A stretch of 11,955 bases of DNA, taken from positions 9,893-21,847 of the forward strand of contig JAFNGD010000393.1 in assembly GCA_017885365.1 (NCBI GenBank). The letters run 5' to 3'. A model generated the notes under the pieces. That model saw only the letters and a list, made by a program, of their open reading frames with translations. It did no database searches and was not told where the DNA came from. This document shows, piece after piece, positions 1 through 6,741 of this stretch (position 1 is its first letter; every line of letters starts with the position of its first letter). Origin of the DNA: Nitrospirota bacterium. Lineage in GTDB: Bacteria; Nitrospirota; UBA9217. The position numbers and the translations under genes were made by a program.

Positions 1-45
1 GCTGGAAAGTAAGGTGTCTGATATCAACTCCGGATCTGCTATATA

Positions 46-61
46 TGGTATGAAAATTGCT
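46..61 (+). promoter_or_regulatory. sigma-54 (-24/-12) promoter candidate
   Basis: The sequence reads TGGTATG, four bases, then TTGCT, so GG and GC are separated by exactly ten bases. The sigma-54 consensus is TGGCACG-N4-TTGCW; only the two C-to-T changes in the -24 element differ. It lies in an AT-rich stretch about 130 bases before the response regulator ATG, on the same strand. Transcription would begin around 70-75, leaving a leader of roughly 115 bases. No activator site could be identified within the few bases available upstream. The match is direct; its use is inferred. Confidence 0.6.
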
Positions 62-190
62 TTTAATTTTAATGTAGTAGTATGTCTTCTTGGTCATGAA
101 GATCAACACGAATATAGAGACGTACTCCGCGAAATCCCTGCATACACATTAAAAAGGCCTCAATCGAGGGGCAAAGTGCAGATTGATTTT

Positions 191-943
191 ATGAAAAAAA
201 TACTTATCGTCGATGATGAGGACCTGATCCGCTACTCGCTTGCATCCCTTTTTCGGGACCCCCGGATGGAGGTCTTTTCCGTTGGCACGGGAAAGGCGGC
301 GCTGGAGACCCTGCACAACCATGGCACGGACCTGTGCTTTCTTGACATACACCTTCCCGACATGAATGGTTTGGAGATTATGAAAACGCTCCGGGACATC
401 TCCCCCCGTACCCGGATCATCATTATGACCGGAAGCCTGATCACCGACGAGATGATGAGGCTTATCCGGGAATATGCTCATTGTCTTATTTCCAAACCCT
501 TTGATCTGGAAGAGGTCAGTTCGGCGGCGTCATGGCTTCTCGCTGCACACGGACCGCTGTACCGGGAGGACCGGCCGGATACCGGCAGCAAGGAATCTTC
601 CATTCTCTGGATCGATGGTGACGGGAGAAAACATCTGCGTACGCCGACCAGAAAACGTATTACCTGTTACGCCGTCGATCCGCAGGGCAAAAAGGCCCCG
701 GTCCTCGTCAATGCAGACGTGCTCGATACCAGCGGATCGGGCATGTGCATCGAGATGCCGCTCGCGCTGGAACCCGGATACCTCATTCAGCTGGCCGACG
801 CCCCGTCTCCCGGCAGCGGCGTGGTCAGATGGCATACCAGCCCCGGTGCCGAGGAGACCTATCGTACCGGGATCCAGCTTATCGCACCGGAGAACATTCC
901 CAAGCTTATCAGGTCCGAGACGGACGGTCGGACGGATGAATGA
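191..943 (+). CDS. response regulator, REC-PilZ (c-di-GMP-binding) fusion
   Basis: This 250-residue protein starts with a classic receiver domain (about 1-120). It has the acidic pair D8/D9, phospho-acceptor D52 in FLDIHLPDMNG, T80 and the conserved K102 in SKPF. A C-terminal PilZ domain (about 145-245) retains both c-di-GMP signatures: RxxxR at R150-R154 and DxSxxG at D179-G184. No DNA-binding or enzymatic output domain is present, so it probably acts by protein contact when phosphorylated and bound to c-di-GMP. MKKILIVDDE at 191 is the normal start of a receiver domain. However, an in-frame GTG at 176 has a closer Shine-Dalgarno-like GAGGGG (166-171), so a start five codons earlier is possible. 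The open frame extends to 14, but that part resembles no domain and overlaps the sigma-54 promoter. No partner kinase is visible. Whether it controls the neighbouring electron-transfer genes is inference from proximity. Confidence 0.93.
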   Translation: MKKILIVDDEDLIRYSLASLFRDPRMEVFSVGTGKAALETLHNHGTDLCFLDIHLPDMNGLEIMKTLRDISPRTRIIIMTGSLITDEMMRLIREYAHCLISKPFDLEEVSSAASWLLAAHGPLYREDRPDTGSKESSILWIDGDGRKHLRTPTRKRITCYAVDPQGKKAPVLVNADVLDTSGSGMCIEMPLALEPGYLIQLADAPSPGSGVVRWHTSPGAEETYRTGIQLIAPENIPKLIRSETDGRTDE

Positions 944-1370
944 CCGCGCGGCGCTGCCGCAGGAGCGCTCGCAAGACGTCCTGTGTGCGCATCGACCCGT
1001 GGGTGCCATGGCCGGACCAGCGCCGGGAGACAGCACGATCATCTCGTAAGCCACTTAGCCACGGGGCAACCGTGATCTTTTGACGGTATCGGGATGGCGT
1101 GCCTCACAAAGGGGCGGCGGTCGCCGCATGGTCTTCTTCGCCGTTCTTGCAGGACCGTCTGCGGAAAGATCGCCGATAATTGACCCAAAATAACCAAGAA
1201 TCGGGCATCATGTACGATATGCTCCTGTCTGGAATCCGGGAGCGAGCGCATTCTCCGCAGCCTGCTGCAGAGAGCTTCTACCGGATACCAATAATGGGTA
1301 TGGCCGGGAAGATAGCAAAGCGATAAGCATCCAATTAATTGTCATTCTCGAGAAGAGGGGGGTCCTGTTT
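944..1370. other. non-coding gap between regulator and NHL gene
   Basis: In these 427 bases I see no gene with a start, ribosome site and credible protein. Short open frames on both strands read as low-complexity Arg/Pro-rich shadows. The gap holds small hairpins: GCGGC/GCCGC at 948-960 just after the regulator stop, CACGG/CCGTG at 1060-1074, and GCGGC/GCCGC at 1115-1126 extended by one G-C pair. It also holds an AT-richer patch around 1175-1200 and a bulged dyad ATACCA/TGGGTAT at 1285-1301. It probably separates the regulator from the cytochrome operon and should contain that operon's promoter. I could not find a convincing -35/-10 or exact -24/-12 pair. Confidence 0.6.
1060..1081 (+). terminator. 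weak intrinsic terminator candidate after regulator
   Basis: A 5-bp stem CACGG/CCGTG with loop GGCAA (1060-1074) is followed closely by ATCTTTT. The stem is short, the T-run is only four bases, and it sits about 115 bases past the regulator stop. It is the best terminator-like element in the gap but could be fortuitous. Confidence 0.25.
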
Positions 1371-2615
1371 ATGAATCGATCGTCTATTTCTCTGTTCGCG
1401 TTGACCGTGCTGTTTCTCGCAGGCTGCGCAACGGCGCCGCCGGTAAAAGAGCCGCCGATCTTCTATCCCGACCCGCCTGAATTTCCCCGTATCCAATATC
1501 TCAAATCGTTCAGCGGTACCGACGACCTCGTACCTCCAAAGTCGGCTTTTGCCAAATTCGTGACTGGCGGAAAAGAAAAAATAGCCATCCTGGACAAACC
1601 CTACGGGATCGCCGGGTATCAGGGTAAGATCTATGTGTGCGACACCAATGCCACGGTCATGGTCCTCAATCTTGAAAAAAAGACCTTTGCGCCCATGGAG
1701 GGGGACCATGGGCTCGGCAAACTGATGCAGCCCATCAATATCAGCGTCGATAAAGACGGCAACAAGTACGTGGCCGATCCCATCCGCGGCCAGGTGGTGA
1801 TGTTCGACAAGAACGATTTCTATGTAAAAGCGTTCGGACCGGTAGGGGGCTGGAAACCCACGGATGCGGTGGTCTTTGAGGGCATCCTGTACGTGGTGGA
1901 TGAGAAGAACGGCGAGATCAAGATCTTTGACATCCCGTCGGGAGCGCTGCGGAACAGCATCGGCAAGAAGGGCGGGGACGCGTCAAAGGCACAACTCGGT
2001 CTGCCGACGAACCTTGCGTTAGACAAGGAAGGATATCTCTACGTATCCGACATCGGCAGGTTCCAGATCGTGAAGCTCGATCGGGACGGGAACAGCAGGG
2101 GGGCCATCGGTTCGGCCGGCAAGGTTCCCGGCTCATTCGCGCGGCCGAAGGGCATTGCGCTGGACCGGCAGAACAGGCTCTATGCTGTTGACTCAGCATT
2201 CAACAATGTCCAGATATTCACCGCAGACGGGCAGCTGCTGCTCTTTTTCGGCGAGGGCGGAAGTAATCGCGGAGGACTCGTCCTCCCCGCAAAAGTGGCC
2301 GTGGACTACGACAACGTAAAATACTTCCAGCAAGACGCCGAGCCGAACTTCGAGATCGAGTACCTCATCCTGGTGCCCAACCAGTTCAGCCCAAGACGGG
2401 TCAATGTTTACGGGTTCGGAAAAGAAAAAGGGCGGACCTACCTGACCGACGAGGAGATGATGAAGGCACGCGATGAGAAGGAGCGAATAGAGAAACAGAA
2501 AGAACAAGAGAAAGAGCAGCAGAAAGAACAGCAGAAAGAACAGCAGGACCGTCCCGAAAAGACCGGGAATGTTGAACAAAAAAAGCCCGGAGACACGGAA
2601 CCGAAGAAGGACTGA
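1371..2615 (+). CDS. NHL-repeat beta-propeller lipoprotein with charged C-terminal tail
   Basis: This 414-residue exported lipoprotein has a lipobox ending AGC at Cys19; +2 is Ala, so there is no Asp inner-membrane retention signal. A proline-rich linker (22-40) leads into repeated NHL-type blades from about 70 to 350, with signatures such as GKIYVCDT, GNKYVADP, GILYVVDE, GYLYVSDI and NRLYAVDS. These predict a six-bladed propeller, generally a protein-binding scaffold. Residues about 358-414 form a very charged tail with repeated KEQQ units that looks helical or disordered. NHL lipoproteins of this type are known beside multihaem cytochrome genes in Geobacter-like bacteria; their exact role is unclear. 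The start is supported by AGGGGGG at 1356-1362, eight bases before the ATG. It is a likely paralogue of the NHL protein at 7794-8840. It probably stands first in the electron-transfer operon. Confidence 0.9.
   Translation: MNRSSISLFALTVLFLAGCATAPPVKEPPIFYPDPPEFPRIQYLKSFSGTDDLVPPKSAFAKFVTGGKEKIAILDKPYGIAGYQGKIYVCDTNATVMVLNLEKKTFAPMEGDHGLGKLMQPINISVDKDGNKYVADPIRGQVVMFDKNDFYVKAFGPVGGWKPTDAVVFEGILYVVDEKNGEIKIFDIPSGALRNSIGKKGGDASKAQLGLPTNLALDKEGYLYVSDIGRFQIVKLDRDGNSRGAIGSAGKVPGSFARPKGIALDRQNRLYAVDSAFNNVQIFTADGQLLLFFGEGGSNRGGLVLPAKVAVDYDNVKYFQQDAEPNFEIEYLILVPNQFSPRRVNVYGFGKEKGRTYLTDEEMMKARDEKERIEKQKEQEKEQQKEQQKEQQDRPEKTGNVEQKKPGDTEPKKD
2517..2546 (+). repeat. 12-bp tandem repeat encoding QQKE
   Basis: The unit CAGCAGAAAGAA occurs twice in full and then half again, within a longer A/G-rich purine stretch (about 2488-2546). 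It encodes the KEQQ repeats of the NHL lipoprotein tail. Because 12 bp is a multiple of three, slippage would change tail length without breaking the frame. Confidence 0.85.
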
Positions 2616-2785
2616 GGCGACACGCTGATGCGCCCGCAACAACTGCCGCGCGATCCCCTGAAAAGCAATGCGAACCCGGAAAAAAGGGATACCAGCGGAT
2701 GACAAAGGATCGCATCAGGAACAAAGAGAAAACCACGTGGTGAGGAGTTCCCGATCAATACGATATTTCCCGCGGCTATCCTTGT

Positions 2786-2797
2786 CGCCTGCAGGCG
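2786..2797. repeat. perfect 12-bp palindrome upstream of pentahaem gene
   Basis: CGCCTGCAGGCG is a perfect 6+6 dyad with no spacer, 56 bases before the pentahaem cytochrome start, in a 237-base gap without a credible gene. With no loop it is more plausible as a dimeric protein-binding site than as an RNA hairpin. No family could be assigned and it may be chance in GC-rich DNA. Confidence 0.3.
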
Positions 2798-2838
2798 CCC
2801 GGTATCGGCAATATGAGGCCAGTTGCCGTTCTCTCCAT

Positions 2839-2844
2839 GAAGGA
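2839..2844 (+). promoter_or_regulatory. ribosome-binding site deciding a GTG start
   Basis: GAAGGA lies eight bases before GTG at 2853. The ATG at 2844 overlaps this Shine-Dalgarno sequence and has none of its own at a workable distance. The site therefore favours initiation at GTG 2853 for the pentahaem cytochrome. Confidence 0.6.
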
Positions 2845-2852
2845 TGCTGCAG

Positions 2853-3383
2853 GTGAAGGTCACGCGGGCTCATAGGTATATTCTGATCTGCGTCGTGGTC
2901 CTGCTCTGCGGATGCACGGCACAAACCCGGTATGAGGTGCTCAGCTTCTTCTTTGACGGGGTGCCTCCGCCCGAGAGCCAGGCAGTGCGAGACGCGCGCG
3001 CCGGCGCTGCCGGCCGTGGTACGAATAAGCTCGCAGAGCTCGGCAGCCAGCACGGTCCCTATGCCGCAAAGCTGTGCACGGCCTGTCACGATGAGAACAC
3101 GAACGCATTGTTGCTGCCCAAGGAAACGCTGTGCCGGAATTGCCACGACCTGCAGCTCGGGCGCAGACCGCACGGTCCTGTCGTCTCAGGCGGCTGCGTT
3201 GTCTGCCATGACCCGCACCGTTCGTCATACCGGTACCTGCTGGTTTCACCGGCAAAGGAGTTTTGCATGTACTGCCATGACCCGAAGGACATATACGCAG
3301 AGGATGCGCATCGGGGCATGACGGTCTCCTGCACCGAATGCCACAATCCCCATGGATCGGACAATACGTATCTGCTCAGATAG
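2853..3383 (+). CDS. pentahaem c-type cytochrome lipoprotein
   Basis: This 176-residue protein (counted from GTG 2853; 179 from ATG 2844) has a short hydrophobic signal ending LCGC, with lipidated Cys21. After a conserved-looking RYEVLSFFFDGVPPP segment come five CxxCH sites: CTACH (75-79), CRNCH (94-98), CVVCH (115-119), CMYCH (138-142) and CTECH (160-164). CHDPH and CHNPH versions supply the extra His typical of bis-His 'doubled CxxCH' cytochromes. The FFFDGVP lipoprotein head followed by five haems is a recurring small cytochrome type in metal-reducing bacteria. It probably sits on the periplasmic face of the outer membrane and feeds electrons into the adjacent barrel, whose gene starts 46 bases downstream. 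That role is inference from gene order; the haem count and lipobox are directly visible. Confidence 0.92.
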   Translation: MKVTRAHRYILICVVVLLCGCTAQTRYEVLSFFFDGVPPPESQAVRDARAGAAGRGTNKLAELGSQHGPYAAKLCTACHDENTNALLLPKETLCRNCHDLQLGRRPHGPVVSGGCVVCHDPHRSSYRYLLVSPAKEFCMYCHDPKDIYAEDAHRGMTVSCTECHNPHGSDNTYLLR

Positions 3384-3429
3384 CTGTGCGCTGTTTGCAG
3401 GGGGCCGGGGGGGAAGGCGGAAGCGATAG

Positions 3430-5478
3430 GTGAGAACAAGAAGAACGGCAATAGCATCACGCATTGTTGCGTTCGCTCTCACGGGCATAACCGCTGCTTT
3501 GCTCTCCCCCCCTCACCTGATCGGAGAAGAAATGGATTTTTTTCCCAGCGTGGAATACGTTACCGGGTCGCTGGAGCTCGATATGCAGCAGAGAGCCTAC
3601 AAGACGACCACGGTGAACACCAGCACGGAGACCAGTATGAGATCGATCACGGAGAAGATACGGCTCGACTCGTACGGCTATATGTATCATCCCCGGTTCT
3701 TGCTCTTTCAACTGGGCGGCGCCGCGGGCCTTATCCAGGATTCCACCACCACCGGGGGCGCGCTCGCCGGGAAAAACCACGGGTTCGATGAGTACAATGC
3801 CGATGTCATGCTGCTTCCTGAACATCCGTACAAACTCGAATTGTTCACCCGCAAGCAGATGGGCGCCCCCATGCCCTTCTCCCCGGAAAGCGTTGTTAAC
3901 ACTACGGAAGGCGCCATCTTCAGCTACAAGCAGAAGCCGCTCTTTCTTCATTTCGACACCATTGATACGTCCTATGAGCGCGGGAGCAACTGGAGCGACG
4001 CGAAGCAGAACGACGCATCGGGTACGTTGTTTATCGGACCGACAACGAACACCGCTTCATACCAGCAGATCAATACAACAACGGCCCAGGGCGAAACGGC
4101 GTTCTCCACGTACTCCTATTTCAATAACACGCTCAGGCTCCGTGCGCTCTCTCTGAACAGCCAGGTGTCGAAGCAACACCAGTCCCAGACCAGCTCTGCC
4201 GAAATGCCGACCATCGGGACGGACAGGTCCGTGTGGTACGAGCACTTGGATGCGAGGCTTCCTTACAATTTGTCCCTCTATGCCGAACATAATTATCGCA
4301 GGGAGGAGAACACAACGGAGCAACCGCTGCCCTCATCCCCGGAAATGACGGTTTTCAACAAGGACACCCTTGACAGCGTCAACATCGAACACCAGCTTTA
4401 CAACAGCCTCAGAACACGGTACAACGCGTCCGAGAGGAAAAGGCGAAGCACGTCAGGCAACGCGGATAGCACCCAGCAAGGACTGAGCATCAGCTACGCC
4501 AAGCTCATTCCGGGTGGCGGCTTCAGCGTCGGGTGCAGCTTCCTGGACATATTGGATACGCGGACGGGTGCGGCCAATATCTTGAACGAAGCCCATTCGC
4601 AGGTCCTGGTGCCGGGCGTCTTTATGCTCTACAATCAAGCGGTAGACCTTTCAACGATCACGGTCATGTTACAGGACCCCAACCCTCCCCAGAACCTCGT
4701 GACGCTGACCCTCAATGTGAACTACACGATCCAGCAATTCGGCAATGCGGTGCAGATCACGATCCTGAACCTGCCCCCTGCCATCAATCCGCCGACACCG
4801 AACAATTTATATGATTTTGTGGTCTCCTACGTGCTGGCCCAGAACAATTTGCAAGCCGAAACGAAAAACAAATCCATCAATCTCAGCTTTTCGCTTTTTG
4901 ACGGACTCTTCGGTCCTTACTTCAGCTACTCCACATCAGACTTCAAAGTCATTTCCGGGACCTTTCCCGGCGGCGATAATGTCACCAGAACCATAACCTA
5001 TGGCTACAGCGTGCACAGAAAGCCCTTCACGTTTCAACTGGAACACACCGATTTCCAATCTATGATCAACCCCTATCGAAGCCTGAGGGCGTCGACGGAT
5101 TATCAGCAATTATTGACCGCAGATACTGAAGTCATTGCACGGCTCTCCTTTTACAAGACGGAACGCTTTGCTACGGAATTTTCGAGCAGTTCTCTTGATC
5201 AGGCGACCATTGCGGAGGTTACTGCCATTAAACGGTTCCCGTACGAGAACCTTGAGCTTTTTGGCGGCGGGATCTATACGGTGAACGAGGTCATCGGTAT
5301 GACGACCAAGAACTATACCCTCAACACCAGTCTGAAGTGGCACATTGGCAAGCTCGATGTCTACGCAAGCGGTTCGAAGACCTATTCCATATCGGTCGCG
5401 ACGAGCGGCAAACAGTCATCCAAACAGTCATTCGAGCAGGACGCTTACTATCTCATCGTAAGCAGAAAGATATTCTGA
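3430..5478 (+). CDS. outer-membrane beta-barrel, putative cytochrome-conduit porin
   Basis: This 682-residue protein starts with GTG and has an Arg-rich signal peptide (about 1-33). It continues with alternating hydrophobic/aromatic and polar stretches of about 8-12 residues, rich in Tyr, Thr, Ser and Asn, and ends YYLIVSRKIF. The terminal Phe with alternating hydrophobics is the usual BAM beta-signal. It contains a single Cys (369) and no CxxCH, so it carries no haem. The N-terminal CxxC of the MtrB/PioB family is also absent. Residues about 380-470 break the barrel pattern with a Pro-rich insert (VDLSTITV, NVNYTIQQFG, YDFVVSYV) that reads like a small beta-sandwich. Placement directly after a pentahaem lipoprotein and upstream of a 12-haem secreted cytochrome suggests the porin of a porin-cytochrome conduit. 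It could instead be an export pore or a barrel of unrelated role. Family membership cannot be named from sequence alone. Confidence 0.85.
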   Translation: MRTRRTAIASRIVAFALTGITAALLSPPHLIGEEMDFFPSVEYVTGSLELDMQQRAYKTTTVNTSTETSMRSITEKIRLDSYGYMYHPRFLLFQLGGAAGLIQDSTTTGGALAGKNHGFDEYNADVMLLPEHPYKLELFTRKQMGAPMPFSPESVVNTTEGAIFSYKQKPLFLHFDTIDTSYERGSNWSDAKQNDASGTLFIGPTTNTASYQQINTTTAQGETAFSTYSYFNNTLRLRALSLNSQVSKQHQSQTSSAEMPTIGTDRSVWYEHLDARLPYNLSLYAEHNYRREENTTEQPLPSSPEMTVFNKDTLDSVNIEHQLYNSLRTRYNASERKRRSTSGNADSTQQGLSISYAKLIPGGGFSVGCSFLDILDTRTGAANILNEAHSQVLVPGVFMLYNQAVDLSTITVMLQDPNPPQNLVTLTLNVNYTIQQFGNAVQITILNLPPAINPPTPNNLYDFVVSYVLAQNNLQAETKNKSINLSFSLFDGLFGPYFSYSTSDFKVISGTFPGGDNVTRTITYGYSVHRKPFTFQLEHTDFQSMINPYRSLRASTDYQQLLTADTEVIARLSFYKTERFATEFSSSSLDQATIAEVTAIKRFPYENLELFGGGIYTVNEVIGMTTKNYTLNTSLKWHIGKLDVYASGSKTYSISVATSGKQSSKQSFEQDAYYLIVSRKIF

Positions 5479-5514
5479 GCACCGCGGAAAAGAGACAACG
5501 ACGCAGGGCCCTGG

Positions 5515-5588
5515 TCCTTCGCACAGGCAGCACGCACGTCCGCGAAGGATGCAGAACGTGCCCTGGGGTTCCCGGGCATCCTTCGCGG
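5515..5588 (+). repeat. competing inverted repeats in the barrel-parvulin spacer
   Basis: Arm B at 5540-5552 (CCGCGAAGGATGC) and arm C at 5576-5588 (GCATCCTTCGCGG) are a perfect 13-bp inverted repeat around a 23-base loop. The loop can itself form a further GAAC/GTTC stem (5554-5557 with 5568-5571). Arm A at 5515-5522 (TCCTTCGC) is also complementary to eight bases of arm B (5542-5549), so A-B and B-C pairings exclude each other. No T-run follows, so it is not a standard terminator. It lies in the 187-base spacer after the barrel stop and may be an RNA stability/processing element, an attenuator, or a protein-binding dyad. Confidence 0.7.
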
Positions 5589-5665
5589 TCTCCCCGAACG
5601 GCCGGTCCGACACACAGGGCAGGGCAACGTCGTTCTTGTGATATGTTCATGTCAGGAGGAACGCA

Positions 5666-6652
5666 GTGAGACCACAGTATCGAAACATCTGCATCATGAT
5701 CATGGGCATTGCCGTTGCTGGCATCCTCGGCGGATGCGCACGGAACCTCCCTGCGGCAGCGGAGGCCGGGGACAATACGCTCATTGTCGCCAGGGTCAAT
5801 GGCGCGGACATCTCCCTGCGCGCGCTCAACGGCATGATGAAGCGCGTGGAGGAAATCAACGCAAGGACCGCGACGTCCGAGACGCGGGAGGAGATCCGGA
5901 AGAAGGCCCTGGAAAATCTGGTCCTCAAGGAGCTGGCGCTGCAAGAGGCAGAGCGACGGAGTCTGCATGTGGAGGATGAGATCGTCGACCGCGCGATGGC
6001 ACGGTTCATCGCGAGCAAGGGCCATGAAGAAGGGTACCAGGAGTATCTTGGGCAGGAGAAGCTCACCCCGGCGGACGTTCGGGCCCAGATCGAGCGAAGC
6101 CTGCTCATCCAGCGTATCACCGGCATGGAAGTGGTGTCGAAGGTCACCGTGACCGACGACGATGTACGGAAGGAATATGACCAGCACAAGGACCAATATG
6201 TCGCGCCGGAAAAGGTCACCGTCATCGATGTGGCGGTATCGCTGAGATCCGGCGAAGAGGCCGCGATGAAGAAAGCGAATGAGCTCCTTGCCCAAATGAA
6301 CGCTGATAAGAACAAAGACCCCTTTCGGCTTGTCCGCGACGACCTTTTCACGGTAAGAGAGTTCGACCTTGAAAAGGGAAAAGAGCCCGAACTTTATGCC
6401 GCAGCCCGACAGATCAAGGAAGGGGAGCTTTCCGGCGTGATCAAGACGGGCGACGGCAACCACATCATCAAGCTGACCGGATACACGCCGGAACGACAGC
6501 TTTCCTACGAGGAGGCCAAGGGAACGATCTTCGGAAAGCTCAAGGCCATTGCGCAGGTGAAACGCTTCGAGGAGTGGAGACAGGAATTGAAAAAAGACGC
6601 GAAGATCGAGCTGTTCGATCCGCCGGTGCGTCGAGAGCAGGCAAGACCCTAG
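5666..6652 (+). CDS. SurA/parvulin-like lipoprotein chaperone (first of a tandem pair)
   Basis: This 328-residue lipoprotein starts at GTG with a strong AGGAGG (5654-5659) six bases upstream. The lipobox ends LGGC at Cys24 and is followed by Ala. Residues about 38-175 form a helical SurA-N-like chaperone region, beginning ARVNGADIS and containing REEIRKKALENLVLKELALQEA. A reduced parvulin-like domain spans about 180-273 and keeps GELSGVIKTGDGNHIIKL with H266. The usual His of the first strand (in xxHIL) is replaced by VIDVAV, and the GGxLG turn is missing. Peptidyl-prolyl isomerase activity is therefore doubtful and a holdase/chaperone role more likely. A final amphipathic helix (about 279-318) closes the fold. 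Parvulin-type proteins are repeatedly found next to outer-membrane cytochrome genes, so likely clients are the barrel or the 12-haem cytochrome (inference). It is paralogous to the next gene. Confidence 0.88.
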   Translation: MRPQYRNICIMIMGIAVAGILGGCARNLPAAAEAGDNTLIVARVNGADISLRALNGMMKRVEEINARTATSETREEIRKKALENLVLKELALQEAERRSLHVEDEIVDRAMARFIASKGHEEGYQEYLGQEKLTPADVRAQIERSLLIQRITGMEVVSKVTVTDDDVRKEYDQHKDQYVAPEKVTVIDVAVSLRSGEEAAMKKANELLAQMNADKNKDPFRLVRDDLFTVREFDLEKGKEPELYAAARQIKEGELSGVIKTGDGNHIIKLTGYTPERQLSYEEAKGTIFGKLKAIAQVKRFEEWRQELKKDAKIELFDPPVRREQARP

Positions 6653-6653
6653 A

Positions 6654-6705
6654 CCGGGATATCATGCATCGGTCCTTTCCCGGCTCCGCGGGACAGCAAT
6701 GTCCC
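6654..6705 (+). repeat. two stem-loops between the parvulin-like genes
   Basis: CCGGGA (6654-6659) can pair with TCCCGG (6678-6683). GGGACA (6690-6695) pairs perfectly with TGTCCC (6700-6705) around a GCAA tetraloop, a stable GNRA type. They fill the 89-base spacer before the second parvulin-like gene and have no downstream T-run. An mRNA stability or processing role is plausible; a terminator is unlikely. Confidence 0.5.
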
Positions 6706-6741
6706 CGGCGATTCGACATATTCTCTCTGAGGTGAAGAGCA

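Noticed and set aside
14..190. N-terminal extension of the response regulator to the first ATG of the open frame
   Set aside because: It is AT-rich, contains the sigma-54 promoter candidate, and the receiver domain begins naturally at MKKILIVDDE.
474..1049. 191-codon plus-strand frame overlapping the regulator and the gap
   Set aside because: Its composition is Arg/Pro/Ser-rich, and it runs out of frame through the REC-PilZ gene, whose conserved residues are clear.
1055..1115. c-di-GMP-I (GEMM) riboswitch suggested by GGGGCAACC and the PilZ neighbour
   Set aside because: The expected GGGCAAACC is not exact, the essential GACGCAAAGCC partner segment is missing, and no downstream aptamer stem with the usual receptor is seen.
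1301..1316. Possible second sigma-54 promoter (TGGCC ... AGC) upstream of the NHL gene
   Set aside because: GG and GC are separated by 11 bases rather than the required 10, and the -12 element reads ATAGC rather than TTGC.
2668..2856. Small 62-codon frame between the NHL and pentahaem genes
   Set aside because: It has no clear ribosome site, no hydrophobic or domain signal, an Arg/Ser-rich composition, and it overlaps the ribosome site of the next gene.
3430..5478. MtrB/PioB family assignment for the barrel
   Set aside because: There is no N-terminal CxxC; the only cysteine is at residue 369. The insert around 380-470 is not a feature I associate with that family.
5540..5588. Rho-independent terminator at the 13-bp inverted repeat
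   Set aside because: No T-run follows the right arm, which is followed by TCTCCCCG, and same-strand functionally linked genes continue downstream.
5453..6463. 336-codon open frame on the minus strand opposite the first parvulin-like gene
   Set aside because: It is antisense to a well-supported gene with signal peptide, ribosome site and paralogue; the long frame reflects GC-rich codon use.
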